Below, piece after piece: positions 19,601 to 28,576 of a stretch of DNA of 64,000 nt (positions are counted from its first letter, which is position 1; every line of letters starts with the position of its first letter). The position numbers and the translations under genes were made by a program. The notes beneath the pieces are model-generated. The model did not search any database, was not told where the DNA came from, and was given only the letters and a program-made list of their open reading frames with translations. The DNA is from CAWGYQ01 sp963817395. Lineage in GTDB: Bacteria > Acidobacteriota > Vicinamibacteria > Vicinamibacterales > CAVPJW01. The stretch lies in the NCBI GenBank assembly GCA_963817395.1, contig CAWFOC010000003.1:806001-870000 (forward strand). Direction: 5' to 3'.

Positions 19601-21074
19601 CGTGCGAGGACGTATCTCCTGCCTCGGTCCGGTGACGGCCGAACAGTTGGCCACGACTGTCGCGGTGAACCGGGCCCGCATTGACGAGGCACTGTTTGCA
19701 CTCGAGGCTGAGGGCATGGTGCTGCGCGGTTCGTTCACGCCCGTGGACGGAACAGCGTCGCGCCCGGGCGAGGAACGGCCGGTCGAATGGTGCGATCGGA
19801 CGCTCCTGGCTCGGATCCATCGCTATACCCTCAACCGCCTGCGCGCGGAGATCGAGCCGGTGAGCCCGGCCGACTACATGCGGTTTCTCTTTGCGTGGCA
19901 GCACGTCGGCGAGTCTCATCGCCTGCGCGGAGTGGACGGTGTGCGTGCAGTGCTCGCGCAACTCGACGGGTTCGAGGCCGCCGCGGGCGCCTGGGAACGG
20001 CACGTGCTGCCGGCGCGCATCACCGACTATGCGGGTTCGATGCTGGATCTCGTGTGTCTCGCGGGAGAGGTCGGCTGGGGCCGTCTCTCGTCGCAGAAGA
20101 ATGGGTCGGATGGTCTCCAGCCGCGAACCGGGGGCCCGGCTCGGACACGAGCGGCAGTGGTTCGGTCAAGCCCGATCGCCTTGTTCCTTCGCGAGAATGC
20201 GGGCGTGTGGCGCGCACGTCAATCGACCGGACGTGGCGCGCAGCCGGAGTCGACCAGAGACCTTGGGTCATTTTCGGGTCTGTCCGACCTCGCGAGAACG
20301 GTGATCGATCGATTGCGCGAGCGCGGTGCGTCGTTCGGACGCGAGCTGGTCACGTGGACCGGATCGTCTGCACCCGCGGTGCGCGACGCCCTGGCGGAGC
20401 TGGTGTCAGCCGGACTCGTCACGGCGGACGGCTTTGCGGGCCTGCGGGCGATGGTCGGACGATCGCGCTCAGGCGCCGCATCCACGGCGCTCGATCGCTC
20501 GGGACGATGGTCGATCGTGCCGGGCGTGGTCGGCGCCGAGGCCGGTGACGATTCGTCGAATCCTGACGCGGCAGTCGTTGAAGCCCAGGCGCGAGTGCTG
20601 CTGCGGCGTTACGGCGTCGTGTGTCGTCGCATTCTGACTCGCGAGCCGAACGCCGCGCCCTGGCGCGATTTGCTGAGGGCCTATCGCCGACTCGAGGCGC
20701 GGGGCGAGATTCGAGGCGGCCGGTTCGTGTCGGGGTTGTCCGGCGAACAGTTCGCGCTCGCCGACGCCGTCGCCGAGTTGCGCGCCGTGCGGCGCACGCC
20801 CCCCGACGGCGCTCTCATCGTCGTGAGCGCCGCTGATCCGCTCAATCTGGCTGGCATCGTGACCGCCGGTGAGCGGGTTCCGTCAATCTCTGCGAACCGG
20901 ATCGTGTACCGCGACGGCGTGCCGCTGGCCGTTCTGGAAGCTGAAGCAGTGCGTCCGTTGGCGGATTACGATCCGAACCTTGCCGCGTCGATTGCCAAGA
21001 GCCTGACCGGGCGCGCCGTGCGACCTTTCACTTCTGCCCCAGCGCCTTCTGCAGTCCCTCACCTTCCCGCTTGA
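16616..21074 (+). CDS. lhr: Lhr-type ATP-dependent helicase (long form), one frame break
   Basis: Restored length about 1486 residues, near E. coli Lhr (~1540). Helicase motifs: 'AAPTGSGKTLAAF' (Walker A, ~43), 'VSPLKALSADV', 'TTPESLYLLL', 'VDEIHAL' (DEIH, ~168), 'LSATQKP', 'FVNTRRLAERVARHL', 'TASLELGIDIG' and 'LQRAGRSGH' (motif VI, ~362). Then come the Lhr WH/beta-barrel core and the long C-terminal extension. One extra C at about 18373-18380 shifts the frame inside the core. Its removal joins 'EAVSELR' to 'GGVEDRLEEP'. It acts in DNA repair as a 3'-5' translocating helicase. The 3' end overlaps the convergent operon by 47 bases. Confidence 0.92.
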
Positions 21075-21588
21075 TCCGCTGAACAAGATCGGCCTGCTGG
21101 GTGCTCAGCGCGGATGCATCGAGCGACTGCACCAGGCTCAACAGCTTCTCCGCGTGCTTGCCGAGCGACTGCTGCCGGACGGCGGCCTTCTCGTCGGCGA
21201 GCGCGCGTTCGCGGGCGATTTGCAGCACATGCTGGGTGTCGGCGAAGCCAGCGAGCCGTTCGACAAGCAGAAGTCTGCGTTGTCCCATCGTCAGCGCGGT
21301 GGCCTCGAAGTGAAACTCCTGTCCCAGGCGGTCGGTCGCGGCACAGGGACCCGACTTCAGCCGCCCGGCGGTGTTGTCCCACCAGAAGCGGCCCGCTTCT
21401 TCGAGAAAGTTGTGAAGAAAAGGGCCGGCCTGTTCGAATGGCACCGGTCCACTGCGCGTGACGCCTGGCACGACGCTGTCGAACCAGGCGGGGACGCGTC
21501 CGTGGACCGTCAGGTAGCCATTGGGCAGCCGCTCGATCACAACGAGATCGAGCACGGCCATCAGTTCGGTGAAAATCGCGTCGTCCAC
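21028..21588 (-). CDS. PAS-like protein, last gene of the Ras-like GTPase operon
   Basis: 186 residues, cytoplasmic, no signal or membrane segment. 'FTELMAVLDLVVIERLPNGYLTVHGRVPAWF' (partly quoted positions 6-36) followed by a core with 'RLGQEFHFEATALTMGQRRLLLVERL' looks like a degenerate PAS/sensor fold. The C-terminal third, 'HVLQIARERALADEKAA...', is a helical coiled coil of the kind that links PAS domains to outputs, but no output follows. It lies 22 bases downstream of the GTPase gene. Candidate partner or sensor for the GTPase. No exact family recognised. Confidence 0.6.
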   Translation of the reverse strand: MDDAIFTELMAVLDLVVIERLPNGYLTVHGRVPAWFDSVVPGVTRSGPVPFEQAGPFLHNFLEEAGRFWWDNTAGRLKSGPCAATDRLGQEFHFEATALTMGQRRLLLVERLAGFADTQHVLQIARERALADEKAAVRQQSLGKHAEKLLSLVQSLDASALSTQQADLVQRIKREGEGLQKALGQK

Positions 21589-21610
21589 GACCAGGCTCCG
21601 TTCGAGAACG

Positions 21611-22108
21611 TCAGTCGTCCGCCATCGACCGCGCCAGGCTCAGAAACGTCTCCTCGACGCCCGATCCCGTCTTGGCGCTCGTGCGCACCATCTTCCAGCC
21701 CTCGTTCGCCAGACGCACGAGCTTCATTTGATCGATCTGCCACTCGGTCGCCAGGTCGGCCTTGTTGAGCACGAGCATGAAGGGCACCTTGCCGACCGTC
21801 TCCTCGGCTTTCTTCTGCAGATCGCAGGCCGCATCCAGCGTGGCCGGACGCGTGCCGTCGACGACCAGCAGATAGCCGGCAGAACCGCGGAGGTAGGCTT
21901 TCTGCACCGTCTGAAACGCATCCTGGCCGTTGATGTCCCAGAGCATCAGATTGATCTGACGCTCGCCGATCATGACTTCCTTCCGGTCGATCTTCACGCC
22001 GACGGTGGTGAGGTATTTGTCCGAAAAGATCGTATGAACGAAGCGTGATACCAGGCTGGTCTTGCCGACGGCGAACGAGCCCAACATGCAGATCTTGCGC
22101 TGGATCAT
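21611..22108 (-). CDS. Ras/Rab-like small GTPase
   Basis: 165 residues, a complete minimal G domain. G1 'GSFAVGKTS' (10-18), switch-I Thr in 'YLTTVGVKID' (~34-35), G3 'LWDINGQD' (57-63, DxxG with the Gln that activates water in Ras), G4 'NKAD' (115-118) and G5 'TSAKTG' (143-148). There is no C-terminal prenylation cysteine and no helical extension, so membrane attachment must come from partners. Its start overlaps the OmpA-like gene by 4 bases (ATGA). The pattern is much closer to eukaryotic Ras/Rab than to Era/Obg or MglA (which has altered G3/G4). Likely a molecular switch serving the adjoining membrane protein. Confidence 0.9.
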   Translation of the reverse strand: MIQRKICMLGSFAVGKTSLVSRFVHTIFSDKYLTTVGVKIDRKEVMIGERQINLMLWDINGQDAFQTVQKAYLRGSAGYLLVVDGTRPATLDAACDLQKKAEETVGKVPFMLVLNKADLATEWQIDQMKLVRLANEGWKMVRTSAKTGSGVEETFLSLARSMADD

Positions 22109-23874
22109 GGACGGATCCTTCCGGGCGCGTTCTCGTCGCCGGCCACGCGGAAACTCACGCGCCGGTTGCGCTGTTTGTCGGTCTCGGTCTGCCCGCCGCT
22201 GACAGGACTGTTGCTGCCGAGACCGGTCACAACCACGTCCACGTAGTCGAGCTCGCTCCTCGAAAGCATCGCCGCGATTCGCTCGGCTCTCGCGCGGGAG
22301 AGGGGCAGGTTGGCCGCCGGCTCGCCGTCGGAGTCGGTGTGGCCGATCACTTCGAGCCTGGCGCGTTCGCCTCGTGCGAGAGCCAGATCGTTCAAGCGGC
22401 GAGCCAGGCCAATCACCTCCGCGACAATCGGCGCGTCAGATGGTACCAGATCGGTGGTGCCGCGCACGAACCCCAGAGAGATGGCGTGGAAGCTGTTCGT
22501 GAGCGCGTCGAGGTCGGCGTTGTGGAGCGCCTCCAGATCCAGACGACTCACTCCAGGAATCACGACGGCGAGTTGGCGGCTGCGCTCGATCCAACCGGCT
22601 GGTGCCGTTCCGGAAGCGGCCAGGACCCCCGCATTCAAGGTCAGCCTGACGCCGTCGGGCGGCGCGAGCATCGCGCGGGCGCGCGCCAGCACGAGCGGCG
22701 GGTCGAGCGCCTGATAGAGATCCCATCGGGCGTTCACGCGATCGGGGGCGATGCCGGCCTGCTGGATGAGCGTGGCCGGATCGCGTGCCAGCGGATCACG
22801 CAGCCCGCTGACACTGTATCGGCCGCCGCCGCGGCTCGACTGGACGACCACGATTCCCGGCTCCGCTCTCAGGCTGTCGAGATACGTGTTCCATCGACGA
22901 CGGTCGCGCACGGAGAGCGCGAGCCATACGAGGAGAAGTGCGAGAAGAGCGGCTCCGACGTACTTGAGGGTCGAGGCCCGTTTCGACGGCTTGGACTTGT
23001 ACTGCGTCTGCAGGCACGCCTCGAGAATCGGGCGGGCGGGCTCGAAGGGCGCCGTGTCGCCCTTGAACGCTTCGAGCTCCGCCGAAAACTGCACGTGGAC
23101 CGTGTCGAGCGCGTCTTGAAAACGCAACCGGAGATCCAGCGGCGCGGTTCCTCGAATGACGGCCGCCAGGACGGCGTGCGGCCCCTGCTCGATCCAGACG
23201 GACAAGTCGCCGACGCGGAGCGCGTCGAGGCCGTGGTGTTCCTCGACCTTGAAGGAGTCGCGCACGAAGTCGCGAATGGCCGTGAGCATCCCCGAGACCA
23301 TGTCGGCGTCTTTCGATTCGTCGCCGCCTTCGGTGACGTGCTGCAGCAGCAACCCGCTGGTACGGTCAATCAGAAACACCTGCTCCACGCGATACACCAG
23401 CGTGTTGAGCAGGACGATCTCGGCGAAGCTCTTGCCCGTGCGGAACGCCGTCCAGCGCCACGTGAGGGCCTCCCACGACAGGCTGTGCTCGAGTGTGCGA
23501 TTGAGCGATTCGACCATCGCCGCCAGGGTGTGTGAGATGGCCTTGCGGATGGCCGGTCCCATCACCGGGAAGAGCGCGTCAGCCAGCGGATGGGGATTGC
23601 GGCGAACCGATGTGGTGATGGCGTCTTCGACCGAGGGCGCCAGGGCAGACGCGAGCTGTCGATCGTGTGTGTGCAGCCGAATCGCCTCGGCGAGCACGTT
23701 TCCTACATCCTTCGCACGCACCTCGGGATCGTCGATGCGCGTGCGCAGCTCCGTGAGCTGCCGGCGTTCGGTTCCAACGAGCAACCGCCGAAGCTCGGAC
23801 AAAGGATCGGCGTCGCGCGCGTCGTTGCTGTCGCCGGCGCTGCCGCCGGTCTCCGCCGTGGCGGAGTCAGCCAT
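22105..23874 (-). CDS. OmpA-domain membrane protein with cytoplasmic longin/roadblock-like domain
   Basis: 589 residues. Residues 1-300 are cytoplasmic by topology. The part around 160-270 ('RVEQVFLIDRTSGLLLQHV', 'DADMVSGMLTAIRDFVRD', 'SVWIEQGPHAVLAAVI') resembles a longin/roadblock fold, known from GTPase regulators. One helix follows (about 303-322), then a BON-like stretch (~325-450), then an OmpA-like peptidoglycan-binding domain at about 470-580 with 'LEVIGHTDSDGEPAANLPLSRARAERI' type consensus (TD, LS-RA) and 'NRRVSFRV'. It is coupled by short overlaps to the upstream coiled-coil gene and the downstream GTPase. Inference: it ties a cytoplasmic GTPase to the cell wall. Confidence 0.8.
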   Translation of the reverse strand: MADSATAETGGSAGDSNDARDADPLSELRRLLVGTERRQLTELRTRIDDPEVRAKDVGNVLAEAIRLHTHDRQLASALAPSVEDAITTSVRRNPHPLADALFPVMGPAIRKAISHTLAAMVESLNRTLEHSLSWEALTWRWTAFRTGKSFAEIVLLNTLVYRVEQVFLIDRTSGLLLQHVTEGGDESKDADMVSGMLTAIRDFVRDSFKVEEHHGLDALRVGDLSVWIEQGPHAVLAAVIRGTAPLDLRLRFQDALDTVHVQFSAELEAFKGDTAPFEPARPILEACLQTQYKSKPSKRASTLKYVGAALLALLLVWLALSVRDRRRWNTYLDSLRAEPGIVVVQSSRGGGRYSVSGLRDPLARDPATLIQQAGIAPDRVNARWDLYQALDPPLVLARARAMLAPPDGVRLTLNAGVLAASGTAPAGWIERSRQLAVVIPGVSRLDLEALHNADLDALTNSFHAISLGFVRGTTDLVPSDAPIVAEVIGLARRLNDLALARGERARLEVIGHTDSDGEPAANLPLSRARAERIAAMLSRSELDYVDVVVTGLGSNSPVSGGQTETDKQRNRRVSFRVAGDENAPGRIRP

Positions 23875-24472
23875 TGCGTCGGCCTTCGACCTTGGGCAGC
23901 TTCAGCTCGTCGGTGAGCCGCATCGCCATCTCGGTGAGCAGCGACGCCAGCGCGGCGCGGTCCGTCTTCTCGTGGCGAAGCTCCCGCGATTCGGATGCGA
24001 GCTTTGCCAGAATCTCGGCGGCCTTCTGCGCGATCTCTTCGCTCAGGCGCTGATGCTGCTCGAGAAGCTGCTGGCGCAGCTCGCGCAAACCGCGGGCGAG
24101 TTGATCGTCGATCTGCGAGGTCTTTTTCTCGAAGGCCTTGGAGGCATCGCGAATCTCACGCGACACCTCTTTGGTGGCCTCTTGCCGCTCGCCGTGCTCG
24201 GTCTTGAGGCGATCCGCGAGCGACTCGGTCTCCTTCTTGACGAACTGCTCGAGTGCCGCAAGGCGCTTGCGCACGTCCTCCTTCAGATCGGCGGTCTCGC
24301 GCGAAAGACGATCCTCGAGACGCGAGAACTTCTTGTCGTAGTCGCGCATCTGGACGCCGAACAGGATGTCGCGCACCTTTTCGAGGCTGGCGCCCTGTTC
24401 GCCGATCAGGGCTTCGCCGTCGGCGCCGGCTGCGCGGGCGGCGGCCGGTGGTCGTTCTTTGTCGTTGGGCAT
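23867..24472 (-). CDS. Cytoplasmic coiled-coil protein, first gene of the GTPase operon
   Basis: 201 residues from ATG 24472, with a GAGGAG ribosome site upstream. After a short acidic N-terminus ('MPNDKERPPAAARAAG'), residues ~45-165 are one long charged coiled coil (K/E/R/Q/L heptads, e.g. 'DLKEDVRKRLAALEQF', 'LRELRQQLLEQHQRLSEEI'). A short tail 'TEMAMRLTDELKLPK' ends it. No enzyme motif. Its stop overlaps the OmpA-like start by 8 bases. A scaffold or adaptor role with the GTPase is an inference from position. Tubulin/MreB-like or SMC ATPase motifs are absent. Confidence 0.7.
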   Translation of the reverse strand: MPNDKERPPAAARAAGADGEALIGEQGASLEKVRDILFGVQMRDYDKKFSRLEDRLSRETADLKEDVRKRLAALEQFVKKETESLADRLKTEHGERQEATKEVSREIRDASKAFEKKTSQIDDQLARGLRELRQQLLEQHQRLSEEIAQKAAEILAKLASESRELRHEKTDRAALASLLTEMAMRLTDELKLPKVEGRRNG

Positions 24473-24808
24473 GGTCACGGGCTTGCTCCTCGCGCTGGAC
24501 GGGTGCGCAGGCGTCCCGCCGGTGGCTGGGCGCAGTGGGCGCACACGACTGGTTGTCGCTCGTGGACGTGGCTTCGAACGGACGGGGCGGCGCGCGGGCC
24601 TTGGTGCCATCGCGGCACGACCTCGTGAAATGGCCACAGGAGCCGCGGAGCGTCGTGCGCTGCCGGACCCTGCGCTCGGTGACGGAAGGTCGCCTCTCCG
24701 GCCCCGGCCATGAGGGCCTGGGTCGAGCGGCGACAGATGAGGCGCCAGCCTACCACAGCCATCAGGACCATCACAAAAGGGGATCGATCGTGCCATTCTG
24801 AATGTGTG
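24473..24808. other. Intergenic stretch between divergent GTPase operon and phosphoribosyltransferase
   Basis: 336 bases. Open frames exist on both strands, but their composition is that of GC-rich noise and they lack family-like segments. The minus side bears the ribosome site of the coiled-coil gene. I see no convincing -35/-10 pair, RNA structure or repeat, though a promoter for each side must lie here. Confidence 0.4.
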
Positions 24809-25492
24809 ATGGCCGAGCGCTATCGCAATCGGCACGAGGCTGGGCGCCAGCTCGCGCGGGAGCTCATGCACTACGCGGGCGATCCGACGTTGCAGGTATT
24901 GGCGCTGCCGCGGGGTGGCGTGCCGGTCGGCTTCGAGGTCGCTCGGAGCCTTCGCGCACCGCTCGACGTCTTCGTCGTTCGCAAGCTCGGCGTCCCCGGC
25001 CAGCCGGAACTGGCAATGGGGGCCATCGCCTCCGGAGGGATCCGCGTGACCAACGCTGACGTCGTGAAGGCGCTGGGCATCGACGAGCCCGTTCTGAACG
25101 CTGTGGCAGACGCCGAGCTCCACGAGCTCCGGCGCCGCGAGCTCGCTTATCGTGGCGACCGTCCCGTTCCGGCGCTAACCCAACGTCGCGTCATTCTCGT
25201 CGACGACGGCCTCGCCACCGGCGCCACCATGCGCGCGGCGGTCGCGTCGCTCCGGTCGCTCGATCCTGCTCGGATTGTCGTCGCCGTGCCGGTAGCCGCC
25301 CCCGAGGCGCTCGCCGAGATCTCCAGCCTCTGTGACGAGATCATCTGCTCGCTGACGCCGCGCCGCTTCTCGGCCGTCGGCGAGTGGTACGACGATTTCT
25401 CGGAAACCACCGATGATGACGTGCGCGAGCTGCTCAGTCAGACCTTGCGCGAGCTGCGCGATCGCACTGACCGCTCGGAAGGGCCATGGTAG
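24809..25492 (+). CDS. Phosphoribosyltransferase family protein
   Basis: 227 residues. The PRPP-binding loop is 'VILVDDGLATGATMRAAV' (about 131-148), the hallmark type I PRTase motif. The hood begins 'YAGDPTLQVLALPRGGVPVGFEVARSL' (around 24-50) with 'LDVFVVRKLGVPGQPELAMGAIA'. This branch occurs in many bacteria alone or fused to hydrolases ('predicted phosphoribosyltransferase'), and its base substrate is unknown. It starts at ATG 24809 without a clear ribosome site; a CATTCT hexamer lies just upstream. Separate from the flavoenzyme gene by 178 bases. Confidence 0.88.
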   Translation: MAERYRNRHEAGRQLARELMHYAGDPTLQVLALPRGGVPVGFEVARSLRAPLDVFVVRKLGVPGQPELAMGAIASGGIRVTNADVVKALGIDEPVLNAVADAELHELRRRELAYRGDRPVPALTQRRVILVDDGLATGATMRAAVASLRSLDPARIVVAVPVAAPEALAEISSLCDEIICSLTPRRFSAVGEWYDDFSETTDDDVRELLSQTLRELRDRTDRSEGPW

Positions 25493-25670
25493 AGTCGACA
25501 ACGCCGAATCGAGCGTCCGTTCCGACTCGCTCCTGCTCAACATTAGGCCTGCCACCGAGCCGCTCCATCCATCGAACACCAACTCGAGGGCCACGACCAG
25601 CGCCGTCCGCAGGTGGCGATTCTGGCGGTGATCGTGAGACGCGCGTCACACGATCGAGGTCCTCCGCAGG

Positions 25671-26806
25671 ATGTCGATCGTGACCTACGACGTCATCGTC
25701 ATCGGCGCGGGCGGGATGGGCAGTGCCGCGCTCTATCACCTCGCCAGCAGAGGCGTGCGTGTGCTCGGTCTCGAGCAGTTCGCTCTCGCTCATGATCGCG
25801 GCTCCTCGCACGGCGCCACACGCATCATCCGGCTCGCTTATGCCGAGGATCCCCGTTACGTGCCGCTGCTGAGGCGCGCCTATCAGCTGTGGCGCGAGCT
25901 CGAGAGCCGGGCGGGAGAGCCGCTGCTGTTCATCACAGGCGGCATCGATGGAGGTCGCGCCTCCGGCGCGCTCGTCGCGGGATCGCTCCAATCGTGCCTG
26001 GTGCACGACCTGCCGCACGAGATCCTCGACGCGTCGTCACTCGCCAGGCGCTTCCCTGGGTACCGCTTTCCGCCGGACTCGTGGCTGTCTTCCAGCCGGA
26101 TGCCGGGTTCGTTCTCGCCGAACGATCGATCCTGGCACATGCGAGCCTCGCAGAGAGGATGGGCGCAACGATCAACACGAACGAGCGCGTGGTCGGCTGG
26201 GACGGCGGCAGCGGCGGGTTCCTCGTTCGCACCGATCGCGGCAGCTACCGGGCGGCGAAACTGGTGATGACGGCCGGCCCCTGGACGGGGGCGCTCCTTC
26301 CCGCATTGGCGCCTCTTGCAAAGCCGGAACGGCAGGTCGTGCTGTGGACGGACCCGATCAGGCCGGATCGATTTGCGATGGATGCTTTTCCGATTTTCTA
26401 TATGGAAGCCGATGAGGGACGCTTCTACGGGTTCCCGATGTTCGGTGACTCAGGCTTCAAGATAGGCAAGTACCACCACCGGCGCGAAGCCGCGGATCCC
26501 GATCATCCCGATCGCGAATGCCGCGCCGAGGATGAAGCCGTGCTTCGCCAGGGTATCCGCCGCTATTTTCCGGACGCCGACGGCCGCACACTGGCCATGC
26601 AGACATGCTTTTTCACCAATACCGCTGATGAGCATTTCATCATCGATCGTCATCCCTCCGACGGCCGTATTGTCATCGCGGCCGGGTTTTCCGGCCACGG
26701 CTACAAGTTTTGCAGTGTCGTCGGCGAGATCCTGGCGGATCTGACGCTGTCCGGCGGCACATCGTGGAATCTCGAATTGTTCCGGCTCGCGCGGTTGCTG
26801 ACGTGA
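25671..26806 (+). CDS. Sarcosine oxidase / N-methyl-tryptophan oxidase-like flavoenzyme, one frame break
   Basis: FAD-dependent DAO-family enzyme, about 378 residues. N-terminal dinucleotide motif 'VIVIGAGGMGSAALYHLAS', then 'RGSSHGATRIIRLAY' as in monomeric sarcosine oxidase. The C-terminal part has 'MQTCFFTNTADEHFIIDRHP', where the Cys fits the covalent FAD attachment site, and 'AAGFSGHGYKFC'. The frame is broken at about 26079. Unlike all the others here, this site needs one base added rather than removed. Oxidation of a secondary N-methyl amine with H2O2 release is the family reaction. The exact substrate is open (SolA- or sarcosine-oxidase-like). Confidence 0.85.
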
Positions 26807-26866
26807 CCCACGACCCGCCCTTTCGCGCGACCGTGCAAGGCGCCGCGTACGACGGCATCACCGGAC

Positions 26867-27370
26867 TTGCCCGTGGCCGTTCTGCTCGATAACGTCCGGA
26901 GTCTCTACAACGTCGGCGCGTTTTTTCGCACGTCCGACGCAGTCCGTGTCGAGCGGCTGTATCTCGCAGGCATCACGGCCTTCCCACCGGACCGGCGGAT
27001 TGGGAAGACGGCGCTCGGGGCGGACGAAACGGTGAGGTGGGAACGAGTCGCGGATCCAGCGACCTTGGTCGAGGAGCTTCGAGAACGCGGCTACGAGCTT
27101 GCCGCGGTAGAAACGTCGCGCCAGTCGCTCGACCTGTACGACTGGCACCCGCGCTTCCCGCTGTGCGTCGTCTTCGGTCACGAGGTCGATGGCATTCGCC
27201 CCGAGCTCCTCGATCGCATGGATACGCACGTGCGCATTCCGATGCTCGGCCGGAAGGGCTCGCTCAATGTGGCCACCGCGGGTGGCGTGGTGCTCTACGA
27301 GCTGCTCCGAAAGTTTCGTCTGCTCCGCGCGGCGGACCAACTCTCGGTGTCGCGGGAACCTCAGGCCTGA
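26867..27370 (+). CDS. SpoU/TrmH-family RNA methyltransferase
   Basis: About 167 residues. SPOUT signature: 'LDNVRSLYNVGAFFRTSDA' (motif 1 with the conserved Asn/Arg), 'VVFGHEVDGIRP' (motif 2) and 'IPMLGRKGSLNVATAGGVVLYE' (motif 3, the knot with SLNVA). It 2'-O-methylates tRNA or rRNA ribose. The reading frame is open only back to the stop of the flavoenzyme gene. TTG 26867 or GTG 26873 are possible starts, and family members often have ~20 more N-terminal residues, so the 5' end is uncertain. It overlaps the convergent gene by 10 bases. Confidence 0.88.
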   Translation: MPVAVLLDNVRSLYNVGAFFRTSDAVRVERLYLAGITAFPPDRRIGKTALGADETVRWERVADPATLVEELRERGYELAAVETSRQSLDLYDWHPRFPLCVVFGHEVDGIRPELLDRMDTHVRIPMLGRKGSLNVATAGGVVLYELLRKFRLLRAADQLSVSREPQA

Positions 27371-28576
27371 CCCGCGGCGTTGACCCGTTCCATCGCGCGC
27401 TTGATCCAATCGAGATTCGCTCTCGGAATCAGGCCGTAGTGATAGAAGCGGAGTCCCTCGATTCCGTCCTGAAGGAGGCCGTCGATCTTCGCGACGAACT
27501 CGTCGCCCGATTCCGAATCGGGCCAGTGCGCGCGCACGTTGGCGAAGATTCTCGACGTCTTTCCGCCTGACGCCCGTGCGGTGCCGAGCAGCCGGCGCAT
27601 CTCGTCGAGACTGGATGTGAAGAGATCCACGATGACGGCGTCGAGGTACGGCGCGATCGCCGAAAGCTCGAGTCCTGCCGCTGCGCCGGTCACATACGGC
27701 GAAGGTGCGGCCATCATGCGGAGAGCAACAGACGAGGACACGGCGGCGCGGACGTCGCCGACCAGGCTGCTCACCACGTCCTGCCGTGCGCGCACCAGTC
27801 CCTGGAGCGAGGTGGCGCCGAAGAGATTGATCAGGAACTCGTGAACCGCTGCCGGTGAATCCGCGCTCGGCGGTCCGCCGTTCTCGAAATATCTCGAAAG
27901 GGCCTGCCGCGCGATCCCGCCAACGCGCTCGGGATCGATGTCGTGGGCGCGATAGCAGGCCTCGCAGGCCGTGCAGGTGCAGAGCGACAGCAGGAACTCG
28001 TGCGCCCGGTCGAGACGGAATGCGATCTTGTCGTGATGCGAGCGGTGAGCGTAGCCCATGAATCCGAAAGCCTCGAGCTCGAGCGCGGCTGGCTGGCAGA
28101 CGTCGGCGGCCTCGGCACAGAGAGCGACGAGATACGCCCGGACCGAGGGGTTGGCCGGGCAAAGCGCGTAGCTGTAGCGATCCCCGAAGGCGTTCCGGAT
28201 CGTGCACTCGGGATGGCTGCGGCCGAGGCGCGAGTTGTGTGTGCCGATCGTCCAGGCCGAAACGCTGGAGGCGCCTGGCAGCCGCCGAGGCGCGAACCTC
28301 ACCAAAAAGATCCCGGTCGCGCACCGCCTCGGCAGCCTTTGGTACCAGCGTCAGCCCCCGATAGCGCGAGGCGTCGCTCGAAAAGTACGCGACGCCATCC
28401 TCGAGGAAGTGCACCGCGCGTGTCGGGTTGTGGGGCAAGAGCAGCCGGCCCGCGTGATAGGTCGCTGCCAGGCTGACCCCGCCCACACCGAGCCCACGGA
28501 CCTCATCGAGCACCGTGTCGACACCGGCGTCGATCAGATCGATGGGATAGAGCCAGACGGCCGTGTCCACGCGCAT
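27361..28576 (-). CDS. TIM-barrel glycoside-hydrolase-like protein with Cys cluster, one frame break
   Basis: About 404 residues. It begins 'VWLYPIDLIDAGVDTVLDEV', then 'YHAGRLLLPHNP'. After one extra base at about 28264, the frame runs into 'SAWTIGTHNSRLGRSHPEC', 'NAFGDRYSYALCPANPSVRAYL', 'FMGYAHRSHHDKIAF' and 'SLCTCTACEACYRAHDID'. The repeated D-V-L/strand-helix layout and the C-x-C-x2-C-x2-C segment resemble families of uncharacterised GH-like TIM barrels. No catalytic acid pair can be named with confidence. Its start touches the stop of the VOC gene (TAG|ATG), so the two are co-translated. Substrate unknown. Confidence 0.55.

Noticed and set aside
21611..22108. Calling the small GTPase MglA
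   Set aside because: MglA has atypical switch and G-motif residues and an adjacent MglB. This protein has DxxGQ, NKAD and TSAK in Ras/Rab-like form, and the neighbouring longin-like domain is fused to OmpA.
22045..23535. 496-codon open frame on plus, antisense to the OmpA-like gene
   Set aside because: No domain-like pattern; the minus frame has OmpA and helix features and operon overlaps.
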